Shown here: one piece after another, positions 10,361 to 21,118 of the stretch
Position numbering within the stretch: position 1 is the first letter of the stretch
Layout: the number at the start of each line of letters is the position of its first letter
DNA from: Conchocele bisecta
Taxonomy: Eukaryota; Mollusca; Bivalvia; Lucinida; Thyasiridae
Direction: 5' to 3'
Length of the DNA: 64,000 nucleotides
NCBI GenBank assembly: GCA_029237695.1
Contig: JAQRGA010000053.1
Span: 248,001 to 312,000 of the forward strand
Notes under the pieces: generated by a model
Database searches by the model: none
What the model saw: only the letters and a program-made list of their open reading frames with translations
What the model was told of the DNA's origin: nothing
Program-made: the position numbers and the translations under genes

Positions 10361-12789
10361 TAATAATGTTGTTGTTTTTGTTGCTATATACGAGACATTT
10401 CGGCGCTTATTTTTTTCGCCGCACCTGTCTGTGGGAATGGTCCATTTTTTTACCCGGTTTGTGTGATTTGGCTGATTAATGTTTTGGCCCGGTTTGTGGG
10501 ATTGGAAAATGCATTCACCAACAAACTATTTTATTTTATCTGTGAATTGGGACTATGATATAGCAGAACAGAACAAATCGTTTATTTTCGCATATTTAAA
10601 GAGTATTAGTCCACATGCAGGTGGAATAAGAAACAAACAAGGCATGTATGATAAGTACTAAGCATGGTGACGTCTATAAAACTCATGTAGGCCGGCGATG
10701 CGCTACGACGAGACGGGGTCCACAGACTACTAAAATGAATTAACATTAATAATTGATAATCAATGAGCAATTTTCAAACAATGATCAATTTACTCAACCT
10801 GGCATATGTGAATGCGGGTTATTACTATTATTATAATAATAATAATCTGACACAGAACACCTGTCGTGCATGTGATCAATGGTGATACAGTCCGTGCTGC
10901 ACAGATGCCAGTCAGAGCTGGATCAGCATAGGCCACGAATGCACGTGAATGTTGTTGTTTTTTCTTTTAAATGAACAAATTCCAAGCATCAGCTCCATTT
11001 AATAGAATTCATGTTATAATAATCACGGCCCCCATGTCCTCGTGGTACACCATACCCGCCCCGAAAACCTTTGTCACATACATGTAGGTGAAAAAGTGGC
11101 AAGTGAACCAGCATGTAGATATCTATTTACTATAAATAGCATGTGTCGACCAAATACAGTTTATAGTTTAGAGATGCATAATAAGTAACATTTATTTATC
11201 AAATAAGATTTATAGTTAGTGCATGATCCACAGTGTGAGCTATGCAAAGAAAGAAATTGGAAAGCGTAAAATTGAAAATTGGAAAGCGCAAAATTTCAAA
11301 CTCAAAATAAATACGCAGTAGGTATATTTCCAAATCGAGGTCGGTGTGATTTGACATTCAATGACCCACACGTGGTGTGTGTTCTTGCTGCTGTTTGGTT
11401 CACTAGTACACTATAATAGTAACATGTAGTACACACTACCATATTTAGCAAATGTATTGTTCCAGGTCAGTGACAGAATTTACATATGTGTACAGATGAT
11501 TCACCACAGCTGATGATTGATCGAGAGTTTGTCCTTGGCCTCGTAATATATTATAATAGTTTATTTATAGCAGGGACCATACATACACTCATTTGTCATA
11601 GTATATAGGCCTAATATCATTTGGACTCACAGCATCTAAGCTTTGTTAAACATTGTTAATACTTTATCAATTAGCAAATGTTTTAGGCAAAACGAATATT
11701 TCAATCACATACGAGGGAATGAACTAAAATAATATATATCTATTCTGTCATTACAATCTTCCTCATATTTTTCAGATGTAGCAATGGCAAAGCCATACAT
11801 GTGTATATCAAAATGTAAGAAGTGGGCTTAGTCCATCTTCAGTCTGGGTGGACACCAGCCTGTGGTCAATAAATGATGGGTGTATCCGAGGGCAAGTACA
11901 GTACTCAACCCATAAAGGCAAGAACTGGAGTTGCCGTCAGAGACATCAGAAGTGACCATGGTCCGTTACAGACTCGTGCGACTTTATGAGTACGCTTAGC
12001 CAAGCAGTCGGTTACACGACATGCGACCATCGTAGCCACATATTAGCATGACCGTACGGTCTGGTAAGGGGGGCCTACACTGATATGCAGAGAGATATAA
12101 ATTCGTACAGTTGTTAGCTCTCGGCAGTGTAGTGGAATTACAAGGAATTATATGTACATGTATACCTGGTGCAATGTACATGTGTAGGTCAATGCATGAC
12201 GGGTTAATTAATAGCATGCTTCGATAAGCGAAAATCGCTCATAACTGTATATAAAATTAACAACAAAGGCTGACTGTTCAAAGATCAACTCACGAGCGGC
12301 GAGTGCATTTTCGAGGGGAGGCATAATGAATTCGTGTTCAGTTGATATCGTATCAGATAGCGTAAATCTGTGATTTTATGGCAGCTACATGTAATCAGGG
12401 TAGTGGATATGTCCATGTTCCACATGTATATGTGCATGGTACATATCTACCCTCGTACTGTCAATGTGTGTCTGCCCATGGTCCAGATCTGAAATATATA
12501 GTTCATATACGTGTTCTGTGTCCATATCGGCAACCACGTGGTTAATATATATACATAGCTATGATGAATAGCAACATGCATATATTCTCAATGATGCCAT
12601 GTAATATTTTAAACCACTAAAGCAATTCTGTTTTGTAGAGTGTACGCACATGCCTGTTCTGGACGCATGTTCTGATTTAGGAACACAGACACTGAGACAC
12701 ATTTTAGAAAAACGTTCATTATCATTCCATTTCGAAAACAAAACGTCGAGTGTATGTTCTGGACGGGTACTATACATTTACACAAGTAA

Positions 12790-12834
12790 GGGCGGGGGGG
12801 GGGGGGGGGGGGGGGGGGTGGGGGGGGGGGGGGG
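12790..12834 (+). repeat. poly-G tract
   Basis: About 43 bases of G broken only by single T residues near 12819 and 12834. It could form a G-quadruplex. The apparent glycine-rich or proline-rich ORFs across it are artefacts. Its length in the assembly should not be trusted. Confidence 0.9.
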
Positions 12835-12859
12835 TGTGGCGGCGGAGACCACTGGGAAA

Positions 12860-13375
12860 TAGACATTCCCGACTGTGGGGATTAAATCTGTGTCTAATTT
12901 CCGAGGGTGGGGACTGTCATTTTCCTACTTATATGCAATTGTGTTGGATGTCTAATTCCCACACCCTTGGGCATAATGGGTTCTAATTATCGGGTGTCGG
13001 GAATATTAATAGTAGTATAAGTAAGTCTCTGGGCAACTATAATTAGAATGTTGACGTTATGTTATTAAATGAATACAAAGAAATATATAAATATAAAGCT
13101 GCACATGAACTAGAATATTATTCAATGGGGTGCCATTTGCCTTAATTTTAGACTGCTTCCATGACTATCAATTTATTACTACATGTATAAGCCAACATCA
13201 TATGCTATTAATTTTACGACTGTCGGGATTTAATTTGTGTCTAATTCCCGGTGGTCGGACGGTATTTTTCCCATAGAAGCCTGCATCTGCGATTTTGGTG
13301 GACGTCTAATTGCCCCACCATAGGGCGTAATGGGCTGTCTAATTCCCTGGTCTCTGGAATATGTTGTTGTCTAAT
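12860..13375. repeat. diverged direct repeats with TGTCTAATTCCC phrases
   Basis: Two copies about 350 bp apart share the order 'gggattaaatctgtgtctaa', 'ggtcggacggtattttt', 'gtctaattccc' and 'gggcgtaatgggctgtct'. Each contains inverted short motifs. They are probably an older repeat carried inside the foldback element. Confidence 0.5.
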
Positions 13376-14479
13376 TGCACGTCGGTGCCGTGCCGGCTGC
13401 CCCCACCCACACCTACAGGGCGGTGACGACATTTATAGGTGCATAAGGGTGGTACTTTAATTTATCCAATCATTTGTGGCCGGTCTGGCTCTTATTCCCC
13501 CTTACTCTGGGAAACCTCCCCAAAAAGGCCGGTAAAGTGTTTGTGAATGTTCTCTATCTGGAGCGATGTCACTAGTCACAGTGGGATGGGCAGAACTGTA
13601 AATACAATATTTACCAGACAATTATTTTAATATATTTTACATGTACAATGGCGATCTGAAGATAATGGCGTCGAATGAAAAAGTGCGCCGTGTTGCGTGC
13701 GCATACAACATGCATTCCAGTGTTAGTCACGTGATAGGAGAACAATAGTGCAGCCAATAAGTACTGAAATAGGACAGTTCAGTATGCTACATAAAAGTAT
13801 TACGTTTTACACTATTGACGGCAGATGACACTGGTTATAGACTGGATGGGAATATACATAACAAATACGAATGTTTTTGTAATATCTATTTCAATATTAT
13901 AACTTTCACCTGCCACATATTGTATACACAATGTCATGACTTACCACTAGAAACACAGTAAAATACCAAATTATTGGGGTAGTTCCCAAGCAGCATTCGT
14001 GAGGGGTATATTGCCCTTTGCGTACGCCAGATTACGTCCTAATTAGAGGGTATTCCATACGCCGAGCTACAGTACGCCGTACGCGACGATTTTACTCGTA
14101 GTGTTTAGTATTCCGTACGCGAGCAAATTCCGGGTGCCGCGAAAAATCAGTTGAAAACTGGTAAATGTACCGATAAATCGCGTCTACAGTGTTGTATGTT
14201 TCAAAGTTTTCTTGGAGGACCTCACCTACCACCCTCTGCAACGGTCCTGGATTTACTAGGTTGGGTCGGTCAGCTTTTATTTTTATACGAAATCACCATA
14301 AATATTTAGGCTTACATGCCAAATAGTACCGTAACATACATTCTGCATGGCCCTAATCAACAAAGCGAACAACTATTAAGTCAGCGGCTGAATCTCAGAC
14401 ATACAACAACAACAACAAAATGGAAGCGGAATCTGACCATGCTGCTGTTGTTGTTGTTTTTCGGACAGGTTTAAATGGC

Positions 14480-15517
14480 GGCCCGGATATATTTGTAACA
14501 GACGATGTGATTGGTTGTTACTACCACACGAGCTGAATTGTAACCACACGAGCCCTTAAAAGAGCTTGTGTGGTCATTATAGGACGCGAGCTACGATATG
14601 CACACGAGCCATTCGTCAGCACGCGAGCCTAAACAACAGCACGCGTGGTGACTTTAGCACGCGAGGTACAAGACCCACTCGAGCCATTATAGGACACGAG
14701 CCCTTAAAAGAGCTCGCGTGGTCATTGTAGGACGCGAGCTGCAATATACACACGAGCCATTCTTCAGCACACGAGCCTAAACAACAGCACGCGTGGTTAC
14801 TTTAGCACGCGAGGTACAAGACCCACGCGAGCCATTATAGCACACGCGCCCTTAAAATAGCTCGCGTGGTCATTGTGGGACGCGAGCTACGATATGCACA
14901 CGAGCCATTCTTCAGCACGCGAGCCTAAACAACAGCACGCGTGGTTACTTTAGCACGCGAGGTACAAGACCTACGCGAGCCATTATAGCACACGAGCCCT
15001 TACAATAGCTCGCGTGGTCATTTTGGGGCGCGAGCTACGATATGCACACGAGCCATTCTTCAGCACGCGAGCCTAAACAACAGCACGCGTGGTTACTTTA
15101 GCATGCGAGGTACAAGACCCACGCGAGCCATTATAGCACACAAACCCTTAAAAGAGCTCGCGTTGTCATTGTAGGACGCGAGCCACAATATGCACACGAG
15201 CCATTCTTCAGCTCGCGAACCTAAGCAACAGCACGCGTGGTTAGTTTAGCACGCGAGGTATAAAACACACTCGAGTTACAGTAAAACGTCGTGTATTGAC
15301 TGTCTTGCCCCGTCATTAGCATGCGAGCAACATTTACCACGCCTGTTACTAATTACAAGCTCGCGTGCTTAGTGTACCACACGAGCTTGTAATTAGTAGC
15401 ACGTGAGCTACATTTACCACGCGAGATAAAAGAAGCACGCAAGCTATTTAAGATCTCGCGTGCTGTATTTTCACTCGCGAGCTACCCTGGCGTTATTGAC
15501 TGTAATACCCCGTCATA
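14480..15517 (-). repeat. right terminal inverted repeat with motif array
   Basis: Complement of the left repeat, but about 300 bp longer: it has about five of the 147-bp units (anchor 'gcacgcgaggtacaagaccc' near 14658, 14804, 14954, 15102 and a partial at 15253) against three on the left. Unit-number difference between arms is typical of foldback elements, where unequal pairing changes arm length. Confidence 0.85.
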
Positions 15518-15523
15518 GTATTG
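15518..15523. repeat. 6-bp target site duplication GTATTG (right)
   Basis: Matches 9615-9620. Directly after it the sequence returns to the one found in duplicate copy 2 (ctgattaatat against ctgtcagattaatat). Confidence 0.75.
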
Positions 15524-15547
15524 CTGATTAATATATTACTGAGTTAA

Positions 15548-15875
15548 TTTCACATGGGGCTTATGTGTTTTGCGACCAGTGTAGATCCCGATCAGCCTGA
15601 TCAGGATCTGCACTGTTTGCCATTCTGTGAAAGAAATGCTCGCCATGCTTCTATTAGCAATATACATGTAGCAATATATATTAGCAATATATATCGCTAT
15701 TAAGCTACAGGCCCCCCAATGCAGCAGGTTAAAATGGGATCGAACCCGTTTGCCTGGCCTTACGTCATATAACCTTAGATGTTGATAGGCCGTTAAACAC
15801 CAATAAACAAACAAACACGCTTTTTGATCGTGAGCTACACTGGTTGCAAATCCCATAAGCCCCAGTCAGAGCCAC
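15548..15875. mobile_element. MITE-A split by a SINE-2 tail
   Basis: The MITE-A halves (15550-15705 and 15825-15870) are separated by a SINE-2 3' piece with 'aatgcagcaggttaaaatgg', 'gatcgaacccg' and the 'aaacaccaataaacaaacaa' tail. The first part and the SINE piece are shared with 20917-21118. Confidence 0.6.
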
Positions 15876-15995
15876 AAGTCTGATTCATTTAGTTTTGTCT
15901 GTGTATGACTTCAGTTTTAAATGGATGTAAAACTCCATTCAATCAATTCGCCTAAATTGATCAATTGCATTCTTCATGTTTTGTACACAATGAAG

Positions 15996-16090
15996 AGCCT
16001 GGAAGATGAAGTGTCCACCCTGCAGAAGGAACGAGAGAACCTGTCTACCGCCGCCCTAGAGGATGCCAAGACCAACTCCGCAGCCAGCAA
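15996..16090 (+). CDS. KIF4-type chromokinesin stalk exon (exon B)
   Basis: Bounded by an AG at 15994-15995 and donor cagcaa|gtaagt. It encodes SLEDEVSTLQKERENL followed by STAALEDAKTNSAASK, a heptad-rich coiled coil. In human KIF4A the residues just after the QND...QYQ segment read KELELEVINLQKEKEEL, so this exon belongs directly after exon A (8882 or 20138), and phase 0 agrees. Here it follows the frameshifted exon A copy and precedes exons X to A', which in the family lie upstream of it. KIF4 proteins are plus-end microtubule motors of chromosome arms and the spindle midzone; this stretch belongs to the rod. The acceptor pyrimidine tract is poor. Confidence 0.6.
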
Positions 16091-16129
16091 GTAAGTCTTG
16101 ACAACAGTGGTGTACACTCTCTGTTTTAT

Positions 16130-16480
16130 GTTGGGTTTGGCTGTGACATAGGGGTTGACACCAGACTTTCAATCCAGAGTTAATGGGTTTAAACCTCGCA
16201 TTAGACATCAAAAAATACTTTAATAGTATTTCCATCACACTGGTCTTTCGGGTGAGACTTGAAAACGTGTCCCTATATGCTCAATTCAATTCAAACCTCG
16301 CCTAGGGGTTGTGGAATAGGAGTTAGAACACCAGACTTTCAATCCAGACATTGTGGGTTCAAACCTCGCATTAGGCATAAAAAAATACTCGCATACTATT
16401 TCCATCCTGCTGGCTGTCTTTTTGATGAGACTGAAACGAGGTCCCGACCCTAAATGACCTTAGCTGTTGCTGGGATGTTA
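16130..16480 (+). mobile_element. two SINE-1 copies in tandem
   Basis: Both carry 'caccagactttcaatccaga', 'ggtttaaacctcgcatta' or 'gggttcaaacctcgcatt' (a tRNA-like B box), 'aaaaaatact', 'tatttccatc' and the 'gatgagact' block. The second ends in 'gaccttagctgttgctggga'. tRNA-derived SINE transcribed by Pol III in principle; no ORF. Confidence 0.65.
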
Positions 16481-16579
16481 TTGATTTTGTTTCGAAAAAA
16501 ACAACAACAATTTTCCCATATGATCGACACTGGTCGCAAAACTCATGAGCCCCATTTCTCCTGTCACAGCCAAATATTA

Positions 16580-17540
16580 GAGGCGTTGAAGCAGCAGCGG
16601 GTGAGCCTGATGATTTCAAATTAAATTTACTTAGTTGAGCTGCAAAAAGCTGTTGATTTTTGCAGCTCAACTAAGTAAATGTTCAACTTTATTACAGTAT
16701 TTCTAATATTCAATTTGAAAATCAATGCGTATTTTCACATTTCTGTGAGTATTTCGTACTCCCACTTTTGATAATCAATGCGTATTCAGCTAAAATAAGT
16801 GTGTAAATACGCCAATACGAACCTTATCTGGAGTCTGAATTCTGCTGGCGTAGTAGTGGACAATTCCATCCAAATGTTTATTGAATATTTCCTGACCTGT
16901 TAGTGGGATCATTCAATCAATACCTAACATCTTCAATAGCTGCCTCACATTGGTGTACAAAACAACCCCAGAAAAAGGTCCAAGTTAATAAATGTTGTGT
17001 GTCTTTCGACAAACTTTTTCACATTTGCAGAAAGAATGGCAACTTTCACATTTTAGGAGTTAATGGCTGTCTTTTCATATGACTAGGAAAACAGACCACC
17101 ATTTCACATTTTTGGACCAGCTTATAACATTGTCAAAATTGACAATTTTGACGTAAGCGTATTAATTGTTTCTTTGCCGGAAATGATGTCAAAACGTGAC
17201 GTCAATTATATCTCGTGAACGTCTCGGAGCATATTGTTCCTTCAAGGAAATAAATCCCTCCAGAATCACGGTAAATCACTGGGTAGCATTTAGAACAGTA
17301 CTACCCCAAGTATGTTCCTGTCTGTATAGTATCTGACGTTGAATGGCCGTAAACCCCCAATCAGTAAATTTTTATCAAAGTGGGGCACATCTGAGCTCCA
17401 GATAAGTTTTGTGTCTAAAGAGTATTATACCCCCAGATTTCTAATTCAATGCATATTTTACTTTTACAAATGTATTATTGATTTTATTCTGTATTAAATA
17501 AGGAACAAATGATAAAAAAGAATAAAGCACATTTAAAAAT
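16580..17540. mobile_element. MITE-G half copies around a hairpin
   Basis: A hairpin at 16627-16678 ('tacttagttgagctgcaaaa' and its complement) is followed by an arm to about 16850 ending in 'ccttatctggagtctg'. The opposite arm appears separately at 17393-17540 ('gagctccagataagttttgt'). The complete arrangement is seen at 18752-19113. Confidence 0.5.
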
Positions 17541-17725
17541 GCACTTATTTGGGTTGCTTTTTTGCAAAGAAGCCAATTGATTTTGAAAAATTTCCGATGA
17601 CTTCTCTACAATTGGCGGCCATTTTTAATTTTCGCACTGTATCCTTGTCCACGCAATAACTCGAGTTCTACTTCACCGATCGTGATCAAATGATACTTCC
17701 CACAATTCAGCCAGTTTAATTGCAG

Positions 17726-17862
17726 GAGGAGAACGCGTCACTGGCCAGACAGTTGAAGAGCTCCGTGGACCAGGCATCCAACATGTGTGAGAAGGCCATT
17801 AAACTAGAGTTGAAATGCGACCGGCTAAAGAGCAGATTACATGAATTCGAAGCAGGAGTTGG
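17726..17862 (+). CDS. KIF4-type chromokinesin stalk exon (exon X)
   Basis: Acceptor tttaattgcag, donor gttgg|gtataa, ending in phase 2. It encodes EENASLARQLKSSVDQASNM and on to KLELKCDRLKSRLHEFEAGV. The pattern EEN..L.R.L.....Q...M.E matches human KIF4A ([22 protein letters not shown]...), where the segment opens the stalk after the neck. Phase 2 joins exactly to exon Y, completing a glycine codon. All residues fit a coiled coil. No motor-domain exon is visible upstream in the window. Confidence 0.65.
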
Positions 17863-17903
17863 GTATAATGAAACTTGCTTATTATTGTGCAGTAATTTTG
17901 GGA

Positions 17904-18098
17904 ATGGCTGTGGCCTAGTGGTTAGAACACTTGACTTCCAATCCGGAGGTTTTCGGTTCCAACCTCGCCTACGGCATCAAAAAATACTTCCATAGTATTT
18001 CCATCCCAATTGTCTGTCGGATAAGACTTTAAACTGTGGTCACGTCTCTATATGAATTAGCTGTTGGTAGGACGTTAAACCCTTTCACTTTCACAGGG
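17904..18098 (+). mobile_element. tRNA-derived SINE (SINE-1), complete
   Basis: Starts with GGCTGTGGCCTAGTGGTTAG, a clear Pol III A box in tRNA context, then 'cggttccaacctcgcc' (B-box-like), the 'aaaaaatacttccatagtat' body and the 'gacgttaaaccctttcactt' tail. It is the best-preserved SINE-1 in the window and lies in the intron after exon X. Confidence 0.8.
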
Positions 18099-18377
18099 AA
18101 ACCAGTACCGGACCTGTGGTATTTTCTTGGAATTGTGTCTGCTCTCATAGAGCAGATTGCTTGCCTTTAAAGCTAAAGTCGGGTATAATAAATCTTGCTT
18201 ATTGTCAACCGAGAAAATCAGTACTGGATCCGTACCTCTTGTGAGAATGGAGTAAACTCCTGATTTAGATTTAGATTACATGGTTATTATGGATGAGCTG
18301 TTAAAACCAAGCTTCCGTCCCTCTATGTCCTTAGCTGTTACTGAGACCTATTAACTTCTCTCATTCATTTATTTCAG

Positions 18378-18480
18378 GGTGGATCTACTGAGTTCAAGTC
18401 TAGCCCCAGAACAGAACCCTGTGATTGCCGAACAGCTGGATAAACTAAAGTCCCTCGTGGATCAATTTCACACGTCCTGG
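18378..18480 (+). CDS. KIF4-type chromokinesin stalk exon (exon Y)
   Basis: Acceptor tttatttcag, donor tcctgg|gtacgt. After one base completing the previous codon it encodes VDLLSSSLAPEQNPVIAEQL then DKLKSLVDQFHTSW. Human KIF4A at the same place reads [20 protein letters not shown]...LQQLITQL, the same length and hydrophobic spacing. Phase 0 at the 3' end agrees with exon Z. Confidence 0.6.
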
Positions 18481-18751
18481 GTACGTGCTTTCTTAAATAT
18501 ATATTCCTTGTTGTCAACATAGATGTTATGTGGTGTTGAGATCTGCCTTGTCAGAGATCAGATTTATATCATGTTTGCGATCAGTGTTGTCCCAGATCAG
18601 CCTGTGCATCAACACAGTGTGATCAAGGCCTACACTATTCCCAAATCAGCCATACTGGCATGAGCAGAAAGGTTAGATCTGATTGTGAGCGCCTGCATTA
18701 TGATCAAAATCCCGTGGGTTGCAATTGTCCCTTCGTTTGTTCGTATACATA

Positions 18752-19113
18752 TACAGAACTCCAGATAATGTTTGTATCTAGCGAGTATTATACCCCCATA
18801 TTTCAAATTCAATGTGTATTTTACTTTTACAAATGGATTATTGATTTTATTGATTTTCTTCCTTATTAAATATGGAACAAATAAAACAAATTTAAAGAGT
18901 AACTTTCTTGAGCTGCAAAAAGCACTGTTTGCTTTTTGCAGCTCAACTAGTAAATTTTCAACTTCATTACAATATTTTCACTACTCAATTTGAAAATCAA
19001 TGCATATTTTCACATCGCTGTGAGTATTTTGTAGTCACAATTTTGATAATCAATGTGTATTCTGCTAAAATCAGTGCGTAAAATACGCCAATACGCACCT
19101 TATCTGGAGCTCT
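18752..19113. mobile_element. MITE-G, complete
   Basis: The outer ends are AGAACTCCAGATAATG and 'ccttatctggagctctg', imperfect complements. The centre is the strong hairpin 'ttgagctgcaaaaagcactg' / 'gctttttgcagctcaa' at 18908-18945. No coding potential. Confidence 0.6.
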
Positions 19114-19494
19114 GCATATAGTGATGCACTGGACACCCCGAGAGGTTTGTACTACGAATTTTGAATTTTGTAACTCGTAAAACTTTTCAATAGTGAGATA
19201 GCATATACAGGCTTGATTCTTGATACAGTTCACACTCGTTTACTCAAAGTCTAAGGGACTGAGGAAAATACTTAAGTTAAGTTACTATATAGGAAAACAT
19301 GTACTTGTGACCAAGAATTTGAGTTATGTGTAGTTTGACTTAAGAGAGTTTGAGGTAACAAGTGTAGACTGTATATAGCTTTCTTATGGTGTGTAGATGC
19401 ATTTTAATTTTTCCTAGTTGGTTGCCATACTCTAATTGCCCTTGGTCCGAGGCACAGCTGTCGCTCTCTGATGGCCATTGTTTTCTGTTTCTAG

Positions 19495-19533
19495 ACAACA
19501 GATGAGACGGCAGACACCGTGGAAGATGATGAG
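19495..19533 (+). CDS. KIF4-type chromokinesin stalk exon (exon Z, 39 bp)
   Basis: Thirteen codons, TTDETADTVEDDE, between acceptor tgtttctag and donor gatgag|gttggt, phase 0 on both sides. The acidic, threonine-rich stretch matches in position and character the human KIF4A segment AAIDTAVEQEAQVETSPE that precedes the QAQMSKEL coiled coil. A microexon this small is accepted because both splice sites and both phases agree with its neighbours. Confidence 0.55.
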
Positions 19534-19811
19534 GTTGGTATCTGTGTGAGGCGGGCAGCTGACAAACTGGATATTGCAACACTCGCCATTTGTGCAAATA
19601 TTTCATTTGGTTTTCACTCAAATAAGAAATCAATCATACACTAAAGAATACGTATATATTCTGTAACTTGAAGGACATGCTTAATACATGTGTAAATATG
19701 TGACCCATGTAATCCCAGATTTTTATTTTGAGAACCATGGAAAATTTGAATCATTTCAAGAAAATTGGGAAACGCTAGTTTTTAATTAAAATAAAATTAA
19801 TGCTGCCACAA

Positions 19812-20064
19812 AAGTTGAGGTAAACAATTTTTTTTTGAAAGAATATGTGTAATTAAGAAAATGCATTATTGCCATTAGCATAATTTGAAAGGAATTTGCT
19901 CAATCCTGATGCAGCTATGCAAGTGTGCAGTTTAAATTAAAAATTGAGGTAAACAATTTTTTTTTTAAAGAATATGTGTAATTAAGAAAATGCATTATTG
20001 CCATTAGCATAATTTGAAAGGAATTTGCTCAATCCTGATGCAGCTATGCAAGTGTGCAGTTTAA
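19812..20064. repeat. 125-bp tandem duplication in an intron
   Basis: Two almost identical blocks, each running from 'ttgaggtaaacaattttttt' to 'gcaagtgtgcagtttaaatt'. Duplicate copy 1 has only one block (near 8688-8811). Confidence 0.9.
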
Positions 20065-20137
20065 ATTGTTTTTTCAAACTTTGTACGCCATCTTACATCA
20101 GCCGGCGACCCGAAGGAAAAACTGGACTATATTACAG

Positions 20138-20290
20138 GTGGAAGACGAAGGTGATGGGTCCCCGGCCAGCCCTGAGGCGAGGGAGGTGACCCTGGGACGA
20201 GCGAAGATGAACAAGGAGCTCCAGGAGAAACTGACCGACCAGATGTCACAGAACGACGGCAAGATGGCCGAGATGAAGGCTCAGTACGAA
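20138..20290 (+). CDS. KIF4-type chromokinesin stalk exon (exon A', intact)
   Basis: Fifty-one codons between acceptor tattacag and donor gaa|gtttgt, phase 0 at both ends. It encodes VEDEGDGSPASPEAREVTLG then RAKMNKELQEKLTDQMSQND and GKMAEMKAQYE. The block (Q/K)MxKEL....(K/R)(K/Q)M(T/S)QND is diagnostic of KIF4: human KIF4A has [20 protein letters not shown] followed by [20 protein letters not shown]. About eight residues (LNKALALK) are missing relative to human. Exons X, Y, Z and A' splice in frame as one chain. No copy of exon B follows within the window, so the gene is incomplete on this side. Confidence 0.7.
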
Positions 20291-20368
20291 GTTTGTGACG
20301 AACCGAGGCTTGTGGTAATTGTGTATTTGACCAGAGTAGCTCCTGACCAAATAATCTGATAACAGGTG

Positions 20369-20620
20369 CAGATCCTGATCAGACTGTGCGTATGCACATG
20401 CTGATCTGGTTCTACACTGGTCGCAAAACGCATATAAGCCCCACTTCTCCAGTCACAGCCACAAAGGTGGCTGGAGAAATGGGGCTTACAGGATTTCTGA
20501 CTGACCAGCGTAGCTCCTGATCAAATAGCGCACTTGTGTAGCCTGATATCTGCGTATCTGGATCTTAACTGGTCGCAGTGCTATAAGCCCCATTTATTTG
20601 TCGCAGCCACAAATATAGGG
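20369..20620. mobile_element. MITE-A pieces (duplicate of 9078-9375)
   Basis: Same two abutting half elements as in copy 1, differing by scattered bases and a small deletion near 20548. Confidence 0.6.
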
Positions 20621-21118
20621 GTGGCAAGGGTGTGTACTTGGTGGAAGTATTTGCTATCGTTAACAATGAATCCTTTCTTATAGGGATTCAACTCTGATGG
20701 TGAATCTTAATGGGAATCACAACCGCAGCCAATTGATCTGATGTATTGAGGGTGCCTGACACCATATCAAGCTATTGTAATTTCAATGCTGAACATTTAA
20801 ACTTGATTTACTAGCATCCGCCACAATTTCAGTTATTTTGCCATTTCCATTTTTAGAGAGGGTATTACTGTCAGATTAATATCATTTTACTGACTTCATT
20901 TCACAAATGTGGCTGTTACTGGAGCAATGGGGCTTATGTCTTTTACGACCAGTGTAGATCCCAATCAGCCTGATCAGGATCTGCACTGTTTGCCATTCTG
21001 TGAATGAAATGCTCGTCATGCTTCTATTATCAATATATATCGCTATTAAGCTACAGGCCCCCCAATGCAGCAGGTTACAATGGGATCGAACCCGTTTGCC
21101 TGGCCTTACGTCATATGA

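Larger units (their letters stand above)
10361..14479. other. interior of the foldback element, non-coding
   Basis: AT-rich, without a convincing ORF. It contains a G-run (12790-12834) and two diverged direct repeats rich in 'tgtctaattcccn' phrases (about 12860-13010 and 13220-13375). Near 14040-14120 there is a patch of 'tacgcc/cgtacgc' phrases. Nothing identifies a transposase. Confidence 0.5.
9621..15517. mobile_element. foldback-like DNA transposon, 5.9 kb, non-autonomous
   Basis: Both ends read TATGACGGGG(G/T)ATTACAG inward, as inverted repeats. The terminal repeats are long (about 740 bp left, about 1040 bp right) and packed with CTCGCGTG/CACGCGAG-type motifs arranged in units of about 147 bp. 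A 6-bp direct duplication flanks the element. The 4.1-kb interior has no transposase-sized ORF (the longest is 60-85 codons), so it must be moved in trans. Comparison with the empty duplicate at 20861 fixes both borders. Six-base duplications are known for Polinton and Dada elements among others, but no superfamily can be assigned without a transposase. Confidence 0.85.
19733..21118 (+). repeat. duplicated KIF4-type exon segment, copy 2 (empty of the foldback element)
   Basis: Matches 8603-9614 plus 15518-15775. It holds the intact exon A' and shows the site GTATTA (20862-20867) uninterrupted, so the 5.9-kb foldback element entered only copy 1. A 125-bp intron segment is doubled here (19812-19938 and 19939-20064). 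Confidence 0.9.

Noticed and set aside
10479..10661. 60-codon ORF inside the foldback element as a transposase
   Set aside because: Too short, no DDE-type motif, no support from the flanking frames.
12609..12866. Poly-proline and poly-glycine ORFs on both strands
   Set aside because: Produced by the G-run at 12790-12834 in a non-coding transposon interior.
16259..16453. Short ORFs over the SINE copies (GVRTPDFQSRHCGFKPR)
   Set aside because: Same text recurs in other SINE-1 copies; it is the SINE sequence read in one frame, not a gene.
17904..17976. Functional tRNA gene
   Set aside because: A and B boxes are tRNA-like, but no cloverleaf with acceptor stem can be drawn and the sequence continues as a SINE.
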